This document shows positions 17,125 through 25,797 of a DNA stretch of 64,000 bases, piece after piece. The position numbers and the translations under genes were made by a program. The stretch is from Paenibacillus agri (GTDB lineage: Bacteria; Bacillota; Bacilli; Paenibacillales; Paenibacillaceae), in contig NZ_JABWCS010000216.1 of assembly GCF_013359945.1 (NCBI RefSeq), forward strand, positions 161,748-225,747. Reading direction: 5' to 3'. How positions within the stretch are numbered: the first letter of the stretch is position 1; the number at the start of each line of letters is the position of its first letter. Under the pieces are notes generated by a model that saw only the letters and a program-made list of their open reading frames with translations, made no database searches and was not told the DNA's origin.

Positions 17125-17568
17125 ATGGACATGACCTCTTTGCTGCTGCTGGGACTGGCCGCACTGGGTATTGTCAGCAATAATTCGCCTGTCACTATCG
17201 CGATGGTCGTTCTGCTGCTAATAAGAGTACTAGGGCTGAGTCAAGCCTTTCCCTGGCTGGAGAAATACGGACTCACCATTGGGATCATCATCCTGACGAT
17301 CGGTGTCATGACCCCGCTGGCCAGCGGCAAAATCTCTCTGCAGACAGTCGGCCAGTCCTTCCTGCACTGGAAATCGCTCGCTGCGATCGGCATCGGCATT
17401 CTTGTGGCCTATCTTGGCGGACGCGGCGCTATCCTGATGGGCAACCAGCCCACCGTTGTCGCCGGTCTCTTGATCGGAACGGTTATCGGTGTGGCCTTCT
17501 TCAAGGGCGTGCCGGTCGGCCCGCTGATCGCCGCGGGGATTCTATCGCTGTTGATTGGAAAATTGTAA
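17125..17568 (+). CDS. DUF441 (UPF0756) family membrane protein
   Basis: This is a 147-residue polytopic membrane protein with about four to five transmembrane segments. It has the DUF441 pattern: conserved P-containing loop GVMTPLASGKIS near residue 58 and the glycine-rich end GVPVGPLIAAGILSLLIGKL. The function of the family (B. subtilis YtwI) is unknown. It begins 23 bases after ypdA with AAGGAG upstream and is likely the second gene of that operon. A perfect 18-bp terminator stem lies about 100 bases after its stop. Confidence 0.9.
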   Translation: MDMTSLLLLGLAALGIVSNNSPVTIAMVVLLLIRVLGLSQAFPWLEKYGLTIGIIILTIGVMTPLASGKISLQTVGQSFLHWKSLAAIGIGILVAYLGGRGAILMGNQPTVVAGLLIGTVIGVAFFKGVPVGPLIAAGILSLLIGKL

Positions 17569-17666
17569 TTCACTCGGAACGGGCGGGATTCCACAACGGG
17601 AATTCACAGTAGGAATTGACCCATTGAAGCCGTTCAAATTCGTTTTTTACCTCCATCTCATATCCG

Positions 17667-17705
17667 CACAAATAACTGCTTCAGGTACTGAAGCAGTTAT
17701 TTGTG
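17667..17705. terminator. Perfect 18-bp hairpin after the ypdA operon
   Basis: CACAAATAACTGCTTCAG is followed by GTA and its exact complement. There is no long T run, but the stem ends in TTATTTGTG. Confidence 0.7.
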
Positions 17706-18024
17706 TCTATTGACAAAAAGCTTTTTTAAAGCGAATTTCGATGATTAGACTAGAAATAGTCTCTAATCTACACTACTTGTAAATTAAGTGAAATTAAGAT
17801 TCAAGCAGAAGCCCAAACAAAGGCCCAGTCGTTATTCAACAAAGAGATATCCTGCGAATAAGCGAGCATTTGTAAGAATAAACCTTATTATAGTTAGAGG
17901 TGAATCTGAGCTTTCAGTCGCAAATCCCCTCCACTGTGCCCGTCTTCTTAGCAGTGAAAATAGCTCTACCTCCCCAACTGATGCTTTTCACAATTTATAG
18001 TTGTAATTTAAAGGTATACGGAGC
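17706..18024. other. Gene-free stretch with a doubtful short frame
   Basis: A 70-codon frame (17788-18000) exists but has no ribosome binding site and an arbitrary composition; I regard it as noise or a decayed gene. Nothing else was recognised. Confidence 0.4.
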
Positions 18025-18221
18025 AAATAAGTGCATTTCTGTACCTTAATTTTGCTAGTTGAGGCGTTATAACGAGAATAAGTGCATTATTGTATCTTAT
18101 TTTCAAAAAAATAAGCCGGAAGGCCTTTTAGCGAATATTTAGCATACAAAATTGCACTTAATTCCCAATAGCCTGGTATTCGCAGGCATTTTAGGGTACA
18201 AAAATGCCGTTAATTACACTT
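18025..18221. repeat. Four-box intergenic repeat, copy A
   Basis: Four related boxes of about 25-30 bases lie at 18025-18053, 18077-18104, 18138-18166 and 18189-18221. The first two read AATAAGTGCATT...GTACCTTATTTT; the last two are the inverse, GGTACAAAA.TGC..TTAAT. A second copy with the same order is at 39091-39293. Confidence 0.75.
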
Positions 18222-18257
18222 TAAAAATAACTTTTATATAGATTACTTAGGATTCTT

Positions 18258-18521
18258 ACACGGGGCTAGATCATCTTTGCGGTAAACGTTTAGACTTTCG
18301 GCCGCTGTTGTCTCCAGATTTCTTTTGATTGTACCGCTATTCGCGGATAAAGTCCGGAGACAGCCTTTGCTTCCGATGCAAGCTTTTCTACGAAAAGCTT
18401 TTAGACGTTCGCTTCCGCTCCTTCAGTTCCAAACTTTCCCTCAATTCTGTTCCCCCTAGTTTAAATTTTTCAGTTCAATCTATATAGCTGTGTTTGTTAT
18501 TTTATTGCGTTCTATATAGCC
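18258..18521. repeat. Stem-loop intergenic repeat, copy 1 (diverged)
   Basis: It shares GGCCGCTGTTGTC-CCAGATTTC, an inner CCGC-loop-GCGG stem, a GTTCGCTTCCGCTCCT block, CAGTTCCAAACTTTCCC and an AT-rich tail with copies at 20407-20612 and 49832-50043. The outer stem here contains TCTCC/GGAGA where the 49.8-kb copy has TCGCC/GGCGA. Confidence 0.7.
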
Positions 18522-18562
18522 AATTATTTTATGCTTCGAAGTAGGCTGAGGAGAGGTGTAAG

Positions 18563-18832
18563 TTGACTTTATTGTCAAAAAGAAACTTGAAATTAATAAG
18601 GCACTTTTGTTCTTTAGGAGTAATCATATTCGCCGTCTGTATTTTTATTTATCCATTTGAAAGGTATTTCCTAGGTTTAATGGTTTTGAACTTGAGTTTA
18701 GTTATGCTAATTCAGTCTGTAGAGTTAAAAAAATATGAATCAAAGGCGCAAACAGACCTTCAATTCATATCTAGTTTAATTGCTTGTGTTTTGTGTTTAG
18801 CTGCTTCGTGTTATATTCTTATTCCAAACTAG
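18563..18832 (+). CDS. Small hypothetical membrane protein, 89 aa
   Basis: It starts at a TTG (18563) preceded by GAGGAGAGG. It has a short basic N-terminus and three predicted membrane segments (about 14-31, 35-50 and 68-86), separated by a charged loop. It is more AT-rich than the neighbouring genes, suggesting acquisition. It sits between intergenic repeats and the converging anti-sigma gene. I recognise no family; function unknown. Confidence 0.6.
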   Translation: MTLLSKRNLKLIRHFCSLGVIIFAVCIFIYPFERYFLGLMVLNLSLVMLIQSVELKKYESKAQTDLQFISSLIACVLCLAASCYILIPN

Positions 18833-18869
18833 TGAAATCATTGCCCGGAATAGCTGGGCCAAACGTAAG

Positions 18870-19808
18870 TTACTGATCAGCAGAAATCATCTGCGGAAGC
18901 TCGCCTGCCATTCTTTTCTCCACAATCAACGGTTCTGCATAGCCATGCTCTGTCTGAATCTGCTTCATGGCTTCCTGCGCCGCTTCTTCCGTCGGATAAT
19001 ACCCTGCTTCCACGAGGAATAACCCCTTCTGATCCTTCAGCATGCGTAAACCCTCTACCCCGAACAGCATTTCTTCAGCAATAGCTAGCGTTTCTCCAGC
19101 AGGCTGGGAAGGGGTCCGCAGCGAATACACAGGTTGCTTCTGATCTCCTGCCCCCTGCTTCAACGTAATCACTACTTGTGCAGGATCTTTGTATTCCTTG
19201 ACCTCATAGGCAACCGGCTCTTTGAAAGTTACACTAAACCGAATGGCGGAATCATCGAGCGTGATGAGCGGATAGGCATCCTCTACAAAACGACTCTCCT
19301 TCAGTGTCTCCAAGTCTTTGGCAGCCGAGAATTTTCTTGCGCCACTGACCGAAATGGTCATCGTGTAAGGATATTCTGTAAACTTCACATTATATGAACT
19401 CGCCAGTGTCTGATCTTCATCAGGGTTGGCAAAATTCAAGATTAACTGATCGCGCTCGCCCTGAGTCTTCAAGGCAATAAAGTCCACATCCACCCCGTCC
19501 TGAATCGTACCACCACCAGCGCTTCCTTGGGTAAACTGCAACACCTTCACCAGCTTGCCCAGCACAGGTACTTGCTCCAGACTTCCTGCGAAGGCAGGCA
19601 TCGTATTCACACTTATAGTAAAAGAAACCAGCACCGCCGCAGCAGCTGAACCGCCCCATTTCAGGCTCCGCCGCACCACGCTATTTTTGCGCCGATGCTG
19701 CTTGCCTCTTTCGATTCCCTTACGGGCAGCGGCCGACAGCTCTTGGGGAATCTCTATATCGTTATATGCCTGCTGCATCATTTCCAATTGTTTATCCAAG
19801 GTGCTCAC
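18870..19808 (-). CDS. Anti-sigma factor, single-span membrane protein
   Basis: The gene overlaps the end of the ECF sigma gene by 17 bases, the classic layout for a cognate anti-sigma factor. The protein has a cytosolic N-terminus of about 50 residues, one membrane span (about 52-72, SAAAAVLVSFTISVNTMPAF) and an extracellular DUF4179-like region. It ends with a SPOR-like repeat segment (GLFLVEAGYYPTEEAAQEAM). It starts at a GTG (19808) inside the sigma gene behind GGAGG. It should hold the sigma factor at the membrane until an envelope signal arrives. The signal is unknown. Confidence 0.82.
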   Translation of the reverse strand: MSTLDKQLEMMQQAYNDIEIPQELSAAARKGIERGKQHRRKNSVVRRSLKWGGSAAAAVLVSFTISVNTMPAFAGSLEQVPVLGKLVKVLQFTQGSAGGGTIQDGVDVDFIALKTQGERDQLILNFANPDEDQTLASSYNVKFTEYPYTMTISVSGARKFSAAKDLETLKESRFVEDAYPLITLDDSAIRFSVTFKEPVAYEVKEYKDPAQVVITLKQGAGDQKQPVYSLRTPSQPAGETLAIAEEMLFGVEGLRMLKDQKGLFLVEAGYYPTEEAAQEAMKQIQTEHGYAEPLIVEKRMAGELPQMISADQ

Positions 19809-20310
19809 TCTCCTCCAGGTTGATTTTTAATTTCTCCAGTCCTCTGTAGAGGACCGATTTGACCGAGCTCAATGGCTGTTCCAGGATTTCGGCAATGTCT
19901 TTCAGCGGCAAGTCCTCTAAATACCTCATAACAATCACCATTCGCGACTTTTCATCGAGCCCGTCCAGCGCTTCGTACAAGTCAATGATTTCTTCCTTCT
20001 GCCCCGGTACATAGCTTCTTTCGGGTTCTTTCTCCATGTAGATGATTTTCTGGGATTTGCGGATATGATCCAGCGCGCAGTTGACGGCAATCCTGGTAAG
20101 CCAGGTCGCAAAATATTGCGGCTGCTGCAATTTATGAATGGAAATATAGGCTTTATAGACTGTCTCCTGGACAATCTCCAGCGCCTCATCCTTGTTCCTG
20201 ACATAAGAAAATGCCATTCTGTAAATCCGCTCCTGCATGCCCTGGATCAGGGTGGTGAAGCTGTCTTCATCGCCGGCGATTGCCCGCTCAGCCAGTACTT
20301 CAACGTTCAT
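19792..20310 (-). CDS. ECF-type sigma factor
   Basis: This is a 172-residue RNA polymerase sigma factor of the extracytoplasmic function type. Region 2 has the -10-recognition segment (RIYRMAFSYVRNKDEALEIV) and region 4 the helix-turn-helix (LPLKDIAEILEQPLSSVKSV). The start is the ATG at 20310, with GGAAG about nine bases upstream; the frame runs ten codons further without a site. It resembles SigV/SigW-like factors of Bacillales. CGTCTAA occurs just upstream on the minus strand, the kind of -10 such factors use, so autoregulation is likely but unproven. The anti-sigma gene follows with overlap. Confidence 0.9.
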   Translation of the reverse strand: MNVEVLAERAIAGDEDSFTTLIQGMQERIYRMAFSYVRNKDEALEIVQETVYKAYISIHKLQQPQYFATWLTRIAVNCALDHIRKSQKIIYMEKEPERSYVPGQKEEIIDLYEALDGLDEKSRMVIVMRYLEDLPLKDIAEILEQPLSSVKSVLYRGLEKLKINLEESEHLG

Positions 20311-20406
20311 GCTGCTCACTTCCTTTCTTAACGTGTACACCAGTTAGACGTGCAGCCCTCCCAAAAAGACGCAAGGGCTCAAAAAACTTTTGCTGATGCT
20401 ATAAAA

Positions 20407-20614
20407 GACGAACTTAAGATATGAACGTAAGGCTCGGTCGTCACTACGGTGAATGTTGGACTTCCGGTCGCTGTTGTCCCCAGATTTCTTTGATTAAACC
20501 GCTTTTAGCGGATGAAATCTGGTGACAAAGGCGAACGCGTTCGCTCCTACAGTTCCAACCTTTCCCCTTCGTTCCTTCTCGCTTTTTGTTATTTTCTTAT
20601 GTGCATCTTATAAA
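20407..20614. repeat. Stem-loop intergenic repeat, copy 2
   Basis: About 205 bases align with 49832-50043 nearly end to end. The central hairpin is 20474-20528 (TTGTCCCCAGATTTC against GAAATCTGGTGACAA, inner CCGC/GCGG). The element ends in TTTTTGTTATTTTCTTATGTGCATCTTATAA-like tail sequence. Confidence 0.85.
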
Positions 20615-20625
20615 TCAAGCAAATG

Positions 20626-20659
20626 AAAAAAGCGGCGTCTCTCCCGAGATCACCGCTGC
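20626..20659 (-). terminator. Terminator of the ABC exporter gene
   Basis: On the minus strand AGCGGTGATCTC pairs with GAGACGCCGCT and is followed by TTTTTTC. Confidence 0.65.
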
Positions 20660-20699
20660 TCTCTTCTATGCAATCCAGCCAGTGGATATGCTGTCTAAA

Positions 20700-22448
20700 T
20701 TAAACGTCCAATCGCTGTACGTTAAAGAGCCGGGCATAGCTTCCGTCCAATGCCATCAGCTGTTCATGTGTGCCCCGTTCTGTAATCGCTCCGTTCTCCA
20801 GCACGACAATCTGATCGGCATGGGTAATCGTAGACAGCCGGTGAGCGACAATCAAGGTCGTCCGCTGCGAAGCCAGTGACTGAAGTGACTGCTGAATTAG
20901 ATGCTCTGACTCGAGGTCCAGTGCTGAGGTGGCTTCATCCAGAATGAGCACCTTAGGATTTTTGAGGAAAACACGGGCAATCGCAATCCGCTGCTTCTGT
21001 CCGCCGGACAGCTTCACGCCCCGCTCGCCCACTTCTGTGTCATAACCTTGCGGCAGCTGCATAATGAAATCATGGGCATTGGCTGCCTGCGCCGCCGCGA
21101 TGATGCTCTCTTCAGGTGCCTGCGGATTCCCGAATAGAATATTTTCACGCACCGAACCGCTGAACAGGAAGTTATCTTGAAGAACCATCCCCACAGCTCC
21201 GCGCAGACTCTCCTGCGTTAGGCTCCGAATATCTTGATCGTCTACGCATAAACTACCCTCAGTGACATCATAGAAGCGCGGAATCAGGCTGATCAGCGAT
21301 GATTTGCCCCCACCACTCATGCCGACAAAGGCCACCGTTTGTCCTGGCTGAATGGATAAATCAATATCTTTTAATACCCAATCGCCTTCCGGACTGTACT
21401 TGAACCAGACATGACGGAAATCGATCGCGCCCGACCCTCCACTCAAATTTCTGGCTCCCGGCTCGTCTACGATATCATAGGGCTCCTCTAGCAGTTCCAG
21501 AACCCGCTCTAATGAAGCCGAGGCCTGGGTCAGAACCGTAGAAGAGTTAATCAGACGCCGAAGCGGTGCATACATCCGATCCAGATAACCGAAGAAAGCT
21601 ACAAAGGTCCCAAGGGTCAGATTCCCCTGTATAACTTGATAACCTCCGTACCCGATCACAAGCAGCGGGGCGATATCCGTTAAGGTATTGATGATGGCAA
21701 AAGTGAATGCATTCCAGCGCGTCTGGGCCATCGCTTTGTTCAGAAAATTAGCATTGATTCCTTCGAATTTCTTCTGGTCAACACGCTCCATCGTAAAGCT
21801 GCGGATCACAGAGATCCCTTGAATGCGCTCGTGCAAATAGCCCTGAATACCGGCCAGCGCCTGCGAGCGATCTTTGGTCAGGATCTTAAGCCGCTTATAC
21901 AGCGTGTTCACTGCAATACCGTACAGAGGCAGTATCGCAATGGAGACCAGAGCCAGCACCGGATTCAGGTAGAACATGAACGCCAGAGCGAAGACCAGCG
22001 TGAACATATCCAGCCAGACATTCATCATGCCGACCTCTACCAGATTCTTCGTCTGCTCCACATCATTGATAAATCTGGAAATGGCCTCGCCTACTTTGGT
22101 ATTCTGATAGTAACGTAGTGATAAGCGCTGCAAATGAGCGTATAGCTTGTTACGCATATCGAACAGCACTTTACTGGTAATGAGCTGGGCAAAATACTGA
22201 CGGTAATATTCCACCGGCCCCCGAACGATAACGAATAACACAAAGGCACCGCCCAGGATCATCATTAATTGCGAAACTCGTTCGTTAACGGTCATCGCCG
22301 GATTCATCAAAAGGTCGTCCACGACGTATTTTAGAATAATAGGAAGTGTCAGCGGAATGCTGAATTTGATCATCCCTATGATCAGTGTGATAATGATCCA
22401 TTTCATATATGGACGTACAAAGGTATAATAAGATTTCCAGTACTTCAC
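20700..22448 (-). CDS. ABC exporter, homodimeric half-transporter type
   Basis: This is a fused membrane/ATPase half-transporter of the MsbA/LmrA/YgaD type. It has six transmembrane segments in residues 15-310. The ATPase domain follows, with Walker A GMSGGGKSS, signature LSGGQKQR, Walker B VLILDEATSALD (catalytic Glu present) and an H-loop in IVAHRLSTI. Because both ATP-site halves are intact, it can work as a homodimer. No partner gene lies beside it. Substrate unknown (lipid or drug). About 120 bases separate it from the divergent gene at 22573. Confidence 0.9.
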   Translation of the reverse strand: MKYWKSYYTFVRPYMKWIIITLIIGMIKFSIPLTLPIILKYVVDDLLMNPAMTVNERVSQLMMILGGAFVLFVIVRGPVEYYRQYFAQLITSKVLFDMRNKLYAHLQRLSLRYYQNTKVGEAISRFINDVEQTKNLVEVGMMNVWLDMFTLVFALAFMFYLNPVLALVSIAILPLYGIAVNTLYKRLKILTKDRSQALAGIQGYLHERIQGISVIRSFTMERVDQKKFEGINANFLNKAMAQTRWNAFTFAIINTLTDIAPLLVIGYGGYQVIQGNLTLGTFVAFFGYLDRMYAPLRRLINSSTVLTQASASLERVLELLEEPYDIVDEPGARNLSGGSGAIDFRHVWFKYSPEGDWVLKDIDLSIQPGQTVAFVGMSGGGKSSLISLIPRFYDVTEGSLCVDDQDIRSLTQESLRGAVGMVLQDNFLFSGSVRENILFGNPQAPEESIIAAAQAANAHDFIMQLPQGYDTEVGERGVKLSGGQKQRIAIARVFLKNPKVLILDEATSALDLESEHLIQQSLQSLASQRTTLIVAHRLSTITHADQIVVLENGAITERGTHEQLMALDGSYARLFNVQRLDV

Positions 22449-22572
22449 AGGTTAGGGTGTCCTTTCTTTCTAGCTGGTGTGTGCATGGTGATGTTGACTT
22501 TTGCTCTCCACAATGTTTTTATAAGGCTATGTCCATTAGTAGGATAAGCAGCACCCGAACTTCAGGAGGATA

Positions 22573-23091
22573 ATGATGTCAAGACAATTTGTGACGGAAG
22601 CCGTCATGATGGCGATTTACGGTCAACTTTTAGTGCCGGGAAGCCCTGTGGAATACATAGTTCCCTACACCTCGGTGATGGAATTATATGAACTGCGGGA
22701 CAGCGATGAGCCGCTGATGAACCGTGCAGATGACGACAAGCATGTCAAGAGCAAGATCGGCGAGCTGATCGCATATTTTGAAGAACCGCTTAATGCCAAG
22801 AAAATCAATCGCTGTCTCGCTGTGCCTTGGGCCAAAAGCTCCGGGATTCTTCTGGGCGAGCAAGCGCAAATTACCATCATCAACAGTATGGATACCGCTC
22901 CGTACGGTGAAATGTTCGACCCGATTGAGACTGAACTGCTTCTCTCCTCCCAGCGGGAGAATGTGCCTATCCTGACAGACCAATTCGAGCTGATCCAGCG
23001 CATTATTGAAGGCGGCGTCCCGGTTCAGGTGTTCGATATTGACGATTTTGATTTTGCAATGGAGGAAGATTCCTTCCGCAGCTCCCATTGA
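22573..23091 (+). CDS. Conserved hypothetical protein, 172 aa
   Basis: This is a soluble acidic protein that I do not recognise with confidence. It is alpha/beta in character, with a segment PIETELLLSSQRENVPILTD near 115 and a strongly acidic C-terminus (DIDDFDFAMEEDS). Such proteins occur as singletons in Paenibacillus genomes, sometimes under a misleading ADP-heptose label. AGGAGG is placed so that either of two adjacent ATGs (22573 or 22576) could be used. It is monocistronic and ends at a strong terminator. Confidence 0.7.
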   Translation: MMSRQFVTEAVMMAIYGQLLVPGSPVEYIVPYTSVMELYELRDSDEPLMNRADDDKHVKSKIGELIAYFEEPLNAKKINRCLAVPWAKSSGILLGEQAQITIINSMDTAPYGEMFDPIETELLLSSQRENVPILTDQFELIQRIIEGGVPVQVFDIDDFDFAMEEDSFRSSH

Positions 23092-23131
23092 TCCAGGGTA
23101 ACTTCCCGGACTGATCTCCATATTCCATATG

Positions 23132-23160
23132 AAAAGCCCCTGCCTCGGCAGGGGCTTTTT
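23132..23160. terminator. Bidirectional terminator
   Basis: AAAAGCCCCTGCC pairs with GGCAGGGGCTTTTT between two converging genes. Confidence 0.88.
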
Positions 23161-23212
23161 GAAAATATAAGAATGCTTATGTTCTACGCGGTAAACATCC
23201 TTATATTTCTCG

Positions 23213-23530
23213 CTACTTCTGAAGCTCAGCGGACGCGGTCTTTGCTTTATAAATGTATTCGATATCGTCCTCAGCCTCATGATATTCAATGGCGAGGTCA
23301 TACCCCTCCATATACCACAAATCCTGCTCCTCCATAAAGAACACAATGCCCTCCTGCTCGATCCGGTCACCCGGCGTTACAGGGGCTTCGGTGGCTAACC
23401 CCAGCGAGAATCCAGGGTGGAGTCCGCCGCCCGAGCTATACCGCGGAAATAAACGAATAGAGTCTCCGTTGTTAAGTTCCAGCTCTCGCTTGAACCAGGC
23501 TGCAGCAGCTTGGCTAATTGCCATACTCAT
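23213..23530 (-). CDS. HesB/YneR-like (FeoA-less) iron-sulfur assembly family protein
   Basis: This is a 105-residue protein of the HesB/IscA fold as in B. subtilis YneR. It shows the family pattern (AAAAWFKRELELNNGDSIRL, GGGLHPGFSLGLA) but, like YneR, has none of the three Cys used by A-type carriers, so a cluster-carrier role is doubtful. The start is the ATG at 23530 with AAAGGAG nine bases upstream; an upstream TTG overlaps that site. Monocistronic. Cytosolic; role unknown. Confidence 0.82.
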   Translation of the reverse strand: MSMAISQAAAAWFKRELELNNGDSIRLFPRYSSGGGLHPGFSLGLATEAPVTPGDRIEQEGIVFFMEEQDLWYMEGYDLAIEYHEAEDDIEYIYKAKTASAELQK

Positions 23531-23618
23531 CTCTCTCAACTCCTTTGTGTAACCTTAATCATACTGAAAAAAATCAAAGATTCCAAACTGCTTTTGAAAA
23601 AAAGCTAAAAAAATTTGT

Positions 23619-23648
23619 TTGACAACGTCTTAAAGCGAATGATAAACT
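23619..23648 (+). promoter_or_regulatory. Sigma-A promoter of the exporter leader
   Basis: TTGACA (23619-23624) and TAAACT (23643-23648) are 18 bases apart, about 60 bases before the leader ORF. Confidence 0.65.
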
Positions 23649-23707
23649 CTGAACATAACGAATATTCTTCAAGTTATTACCAAAAAATGAACGAAAGGGT
23701 GAGAGCG

Positions 23708-23800
23708 GTGTTTATCACAGTACAGGACCATTACTTTACAATTGTCGGCAACCATACACAATCGAATACCGAAGCAGCCCAAATGGTGGAACTCTCCTGA
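23708..23800 (+). CDS. Leader peptide of the BmrCD-like exporter, 30 aa
   Basis: A GTG start (23708) follows AAAGGGTGAG. The product begins VFITVQDHYFTIVGNHTQSN and ends ten residues later. An in-frame ATG at 23687 is an alternative start. The ORF lies between the promoter and an intrinsic terminator-like hairpin (23901-23936) that precedes the exporter genes. In B. subtilis, bmrCD is preceded by the leader ORF bmrB and is controlled by ribosome-mediated attenuation. The same architecture here suggests that stalling on this ORF by translation-inhibiting drugs opens expression of the exporter. Confidence 0.6.
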   Translation: MFITVQDHYFTIVGNHTQSNTEAAQMVELS

Positions 23801-23900
23801 AGCTTTGCGGATCATACATACCGCATGTCTTAAGGTAACGAAAATCTTCCCATGCCAGGTGCTGCTTTGCACCGTGCGCATGATAGCCTCTAATTACACA

Positions 23901-23936
23901 GGTATATCGTCCGTTTTCGGATGATATGCCTTTTTT
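23901..23936 (+). terminator. Attenuator terminator in the exporter leader
   Basis: GGTATATCGTCCG-TTTT-CGGATGATATGCC (13 pairs including two G-U) is followed by TTTTTT. It lies 70 bases before the exporter start and 100 bases after the leader ORF. Upstream pieces (GGTGC/GCACC hairpin, GATAGCC) could form competing structures. Confidence 0.75.
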
Positions 23937-24008
23937 GTTGGAGATTTTCCACTATCCGCTGTATCCCAATTGCCAACTTAATTACAACCTGAAAGGAAGG
24001 GATTTACC

Positions 24009-25757
24009 TTGTTCTCTGTTCTTAAAAATCTCGGATGGTTCTTCCGCCGGGAAAAAAGGCGCTATTCGCTCGGCCTTTTCTTGCTGATCGCAGTAGGTGT
24101 GCTGGAACTATTGCCACCTCGCCTGCTCGGCAATGCCATTGACGAAATCGTCCGCGGCTCCGTCACGGCGAGCTCCCTGATCAAGTACATTGGTCTGATC
24201 GTGGCTTTGCTGCTATTTATCTACTGGATCACGTACATATGGATGCACAAATTATTCGGCGGCTCTAACCTTGTTGAGCGTCTGCTGCGTTCCCGGTTCA
24301 TGAATCACCTGATGACCATGACCCCTTCGTTCTTCGAACGCAACCGTACCGGCGACCTTATGGCCCGAGCCACCAATGACATCCGTGCAGTTTCCGCTAC
24401 TGTAGGATTCGGCATGCTGACCCTTGTAGATTCCACGGTATATCTTACCGTCGTCCTGCTGGCGATGGGATTTCTGGTCAGTTGGAAGCTTACACTGGCT
24501 GCCGTACTACCCCTGCCACTCATTGCAATAGCAATGGTCTTCTATGGTAAAGCCATACATGACCGGTACAGTCTGGCCCAGGATGCTTTTGGTGATATGA
24601 ATGACCAGGTTCTGGAATCCGTCTCCGGCGTGCGCGTGATTCGTGCTTATGTACAGGAACGCCTTGATGAGAAGCGCTTTGCTGACATCACAGAAGATGT
24701 ATACCGCAAAAATATGGCTGTAGCTCGGGTCGATGCCTTCTTTGAGCCAACCATCCGTTTCTGTGTAGGCTTGAGTTATATTATTGGACTCACCTATGGT
24801 ATCTACTTAGTCTTCCGCAACCAGATCACGCTCGGCGATCTGATCTCCTTCAATATGTACCTCGGGATGATTGTCTGGCCGATGTTCGCCATTGGCGAAT
24901 TGATCAACATTATGCAACGCGGCGGCGCCTCGCTGGAACGTATTGACGAAACCACGGGAACCCAGCCAGACGTAACCGATCTTCCGAACCCTGTAGATGT
25001 TGCAGCCGGACCTAACGGCATTGAATTGAAAAATGTGACCTTCCGTTATCCTTCATCCACCATTGATAATCTGATCGGAATCAACCTGTCCCTTGAACGC
25101 GGACAGACGCTAGGCGTTGTAGGGCGAACCGGTAGCGGTAAATCCACACTGCTGAAGCAGCTTCTGCATGAATATCCGACCGGTAGCGGAGACATTCTGA
25201 TCTCCGGTGTGCCGATCCAGAAGATTACCTTAGACCAGTTGCACAGCTGGATGGGCTATGTTCCGCAGGAACAAATCCTGTTCTCCAAAAGTGTGCGGCA
25301 GAATATCCAGTTCGGACTGGAGAATGCCGGTGATGACAAGATTATGGACGCCATTACTGCGGCTGCATTCCAGAATGACCTCGGCACCTTGTCCGACGGA
25401 CTGGATACGCTAGTCGGCGAACGCGGGGTATCCCTCTCCGGAGGACAAAAGCAGCGTGTCTCGCTGTCCCGGGCATTTATCGCCAATCCGGAAATTCTAA
25501 TCTTGGACGATGCGCTGTCCGCCGTAGATGCACGAACAGAAGCACAGATCATTGAGAACATCCGGCAGGAGCGTGCCGGCAAAACAACGCTGATCTCTAC
25601 CCACCGTCTCTCCGCCGTCGAACACGCCGATCAGATTGTCGTGCTGGACAACGGACATATTACAGAGCGGGGAACACACGAAGAACTGCTTGAATTAAAC
25701 GGCTGGTACCGTGAACAATATGACAGGCAGCAGATCGAGAATAACCTGTCCAACTAA
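24009..25757 (+). CDS. bmrC: Heterodimeric ABC exporter subunit, BmrC/YheI-like
   Basis: This is one half of a two-gene drug exporter. The 582 aa length matches YheI/BmrC. Six transmembrane helices precede the ATPase domain with Walker A GRTGSGKST, a canonical signature LSGGQKQR, and Walker B ending ILILDDALSAVD. There the catalytic Glu is replaced by Asp, the known mark of the degenerate site in BmrC. The partner BmrD-like gene has the complementary defects. It starts at a TTG (24009) behind AAAGGAAGG. It follows a promoter, leader ORF and attenuator, so it is likely induced by antibiotics that slow translation. Confidence 0.88.
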   Translation: MFSVLKNLGWFFRREKRRYSLGLFLLIAVGVLELLPPRLLGNAIDEIVRGSVTASSLIKYIGLIVALLLFIYWITYIWMHKLFGGSNLVERLLRSRFMNHLMTMTPSFFERNRTGDLMARATNDIRAVSATVGFGMLTLVDSTVYLTVVLLAMGFLVSWKLTLAAVLPLPLIAIAMVFYGKAIHDRYSLAQDAFGDMNDQVLESVSGVRVIRAYVQERLDEKRFADITEDVYRKNMAVARVDAFFEPTIRFCVGLSYIIGLTYGIYLVFRNQITLGDLISFNMYLGMIVWPMFAIGELINIMQRGGASLERIDETTGTQPDVTDLPNPVDVAAGPNGIELKNVTFRYPSSTIDNLIGINLSLERGQTLGVVGRTGSGKSTLLKQLLHEYPTGSGDILISGVPIQKITLDQLHSWMGYVPQEQILFSKSVRQNIQFGLENAGDDKIMDAITAAAFQNDLGTLSDGLDTLVGERGVSLSGGQKQRVSLSRAFIANPEILILDDALSAVDARTEAQIIENIRQERAGKTTLISTHRLSAVEHADQIVVLDNGHITERGTHEELLELNGWYREQYDRQQIENNLSN

Positions 25758-25797
25758 ACAGCCTGAGCTACAGACCAACTAACAGGAGGTGTCACCG

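Noticed and set aside
17788..18000. 70-codon plus-strand frame
   Set aside because: No ribosome binding site, arbitrary composition, inside a repeat-rich intergenic region.
18025..18221. CRISPR array
   Set aside because: The boxes are inverted relative to each other, differ in sequence and spacing, and no cas gene is present.
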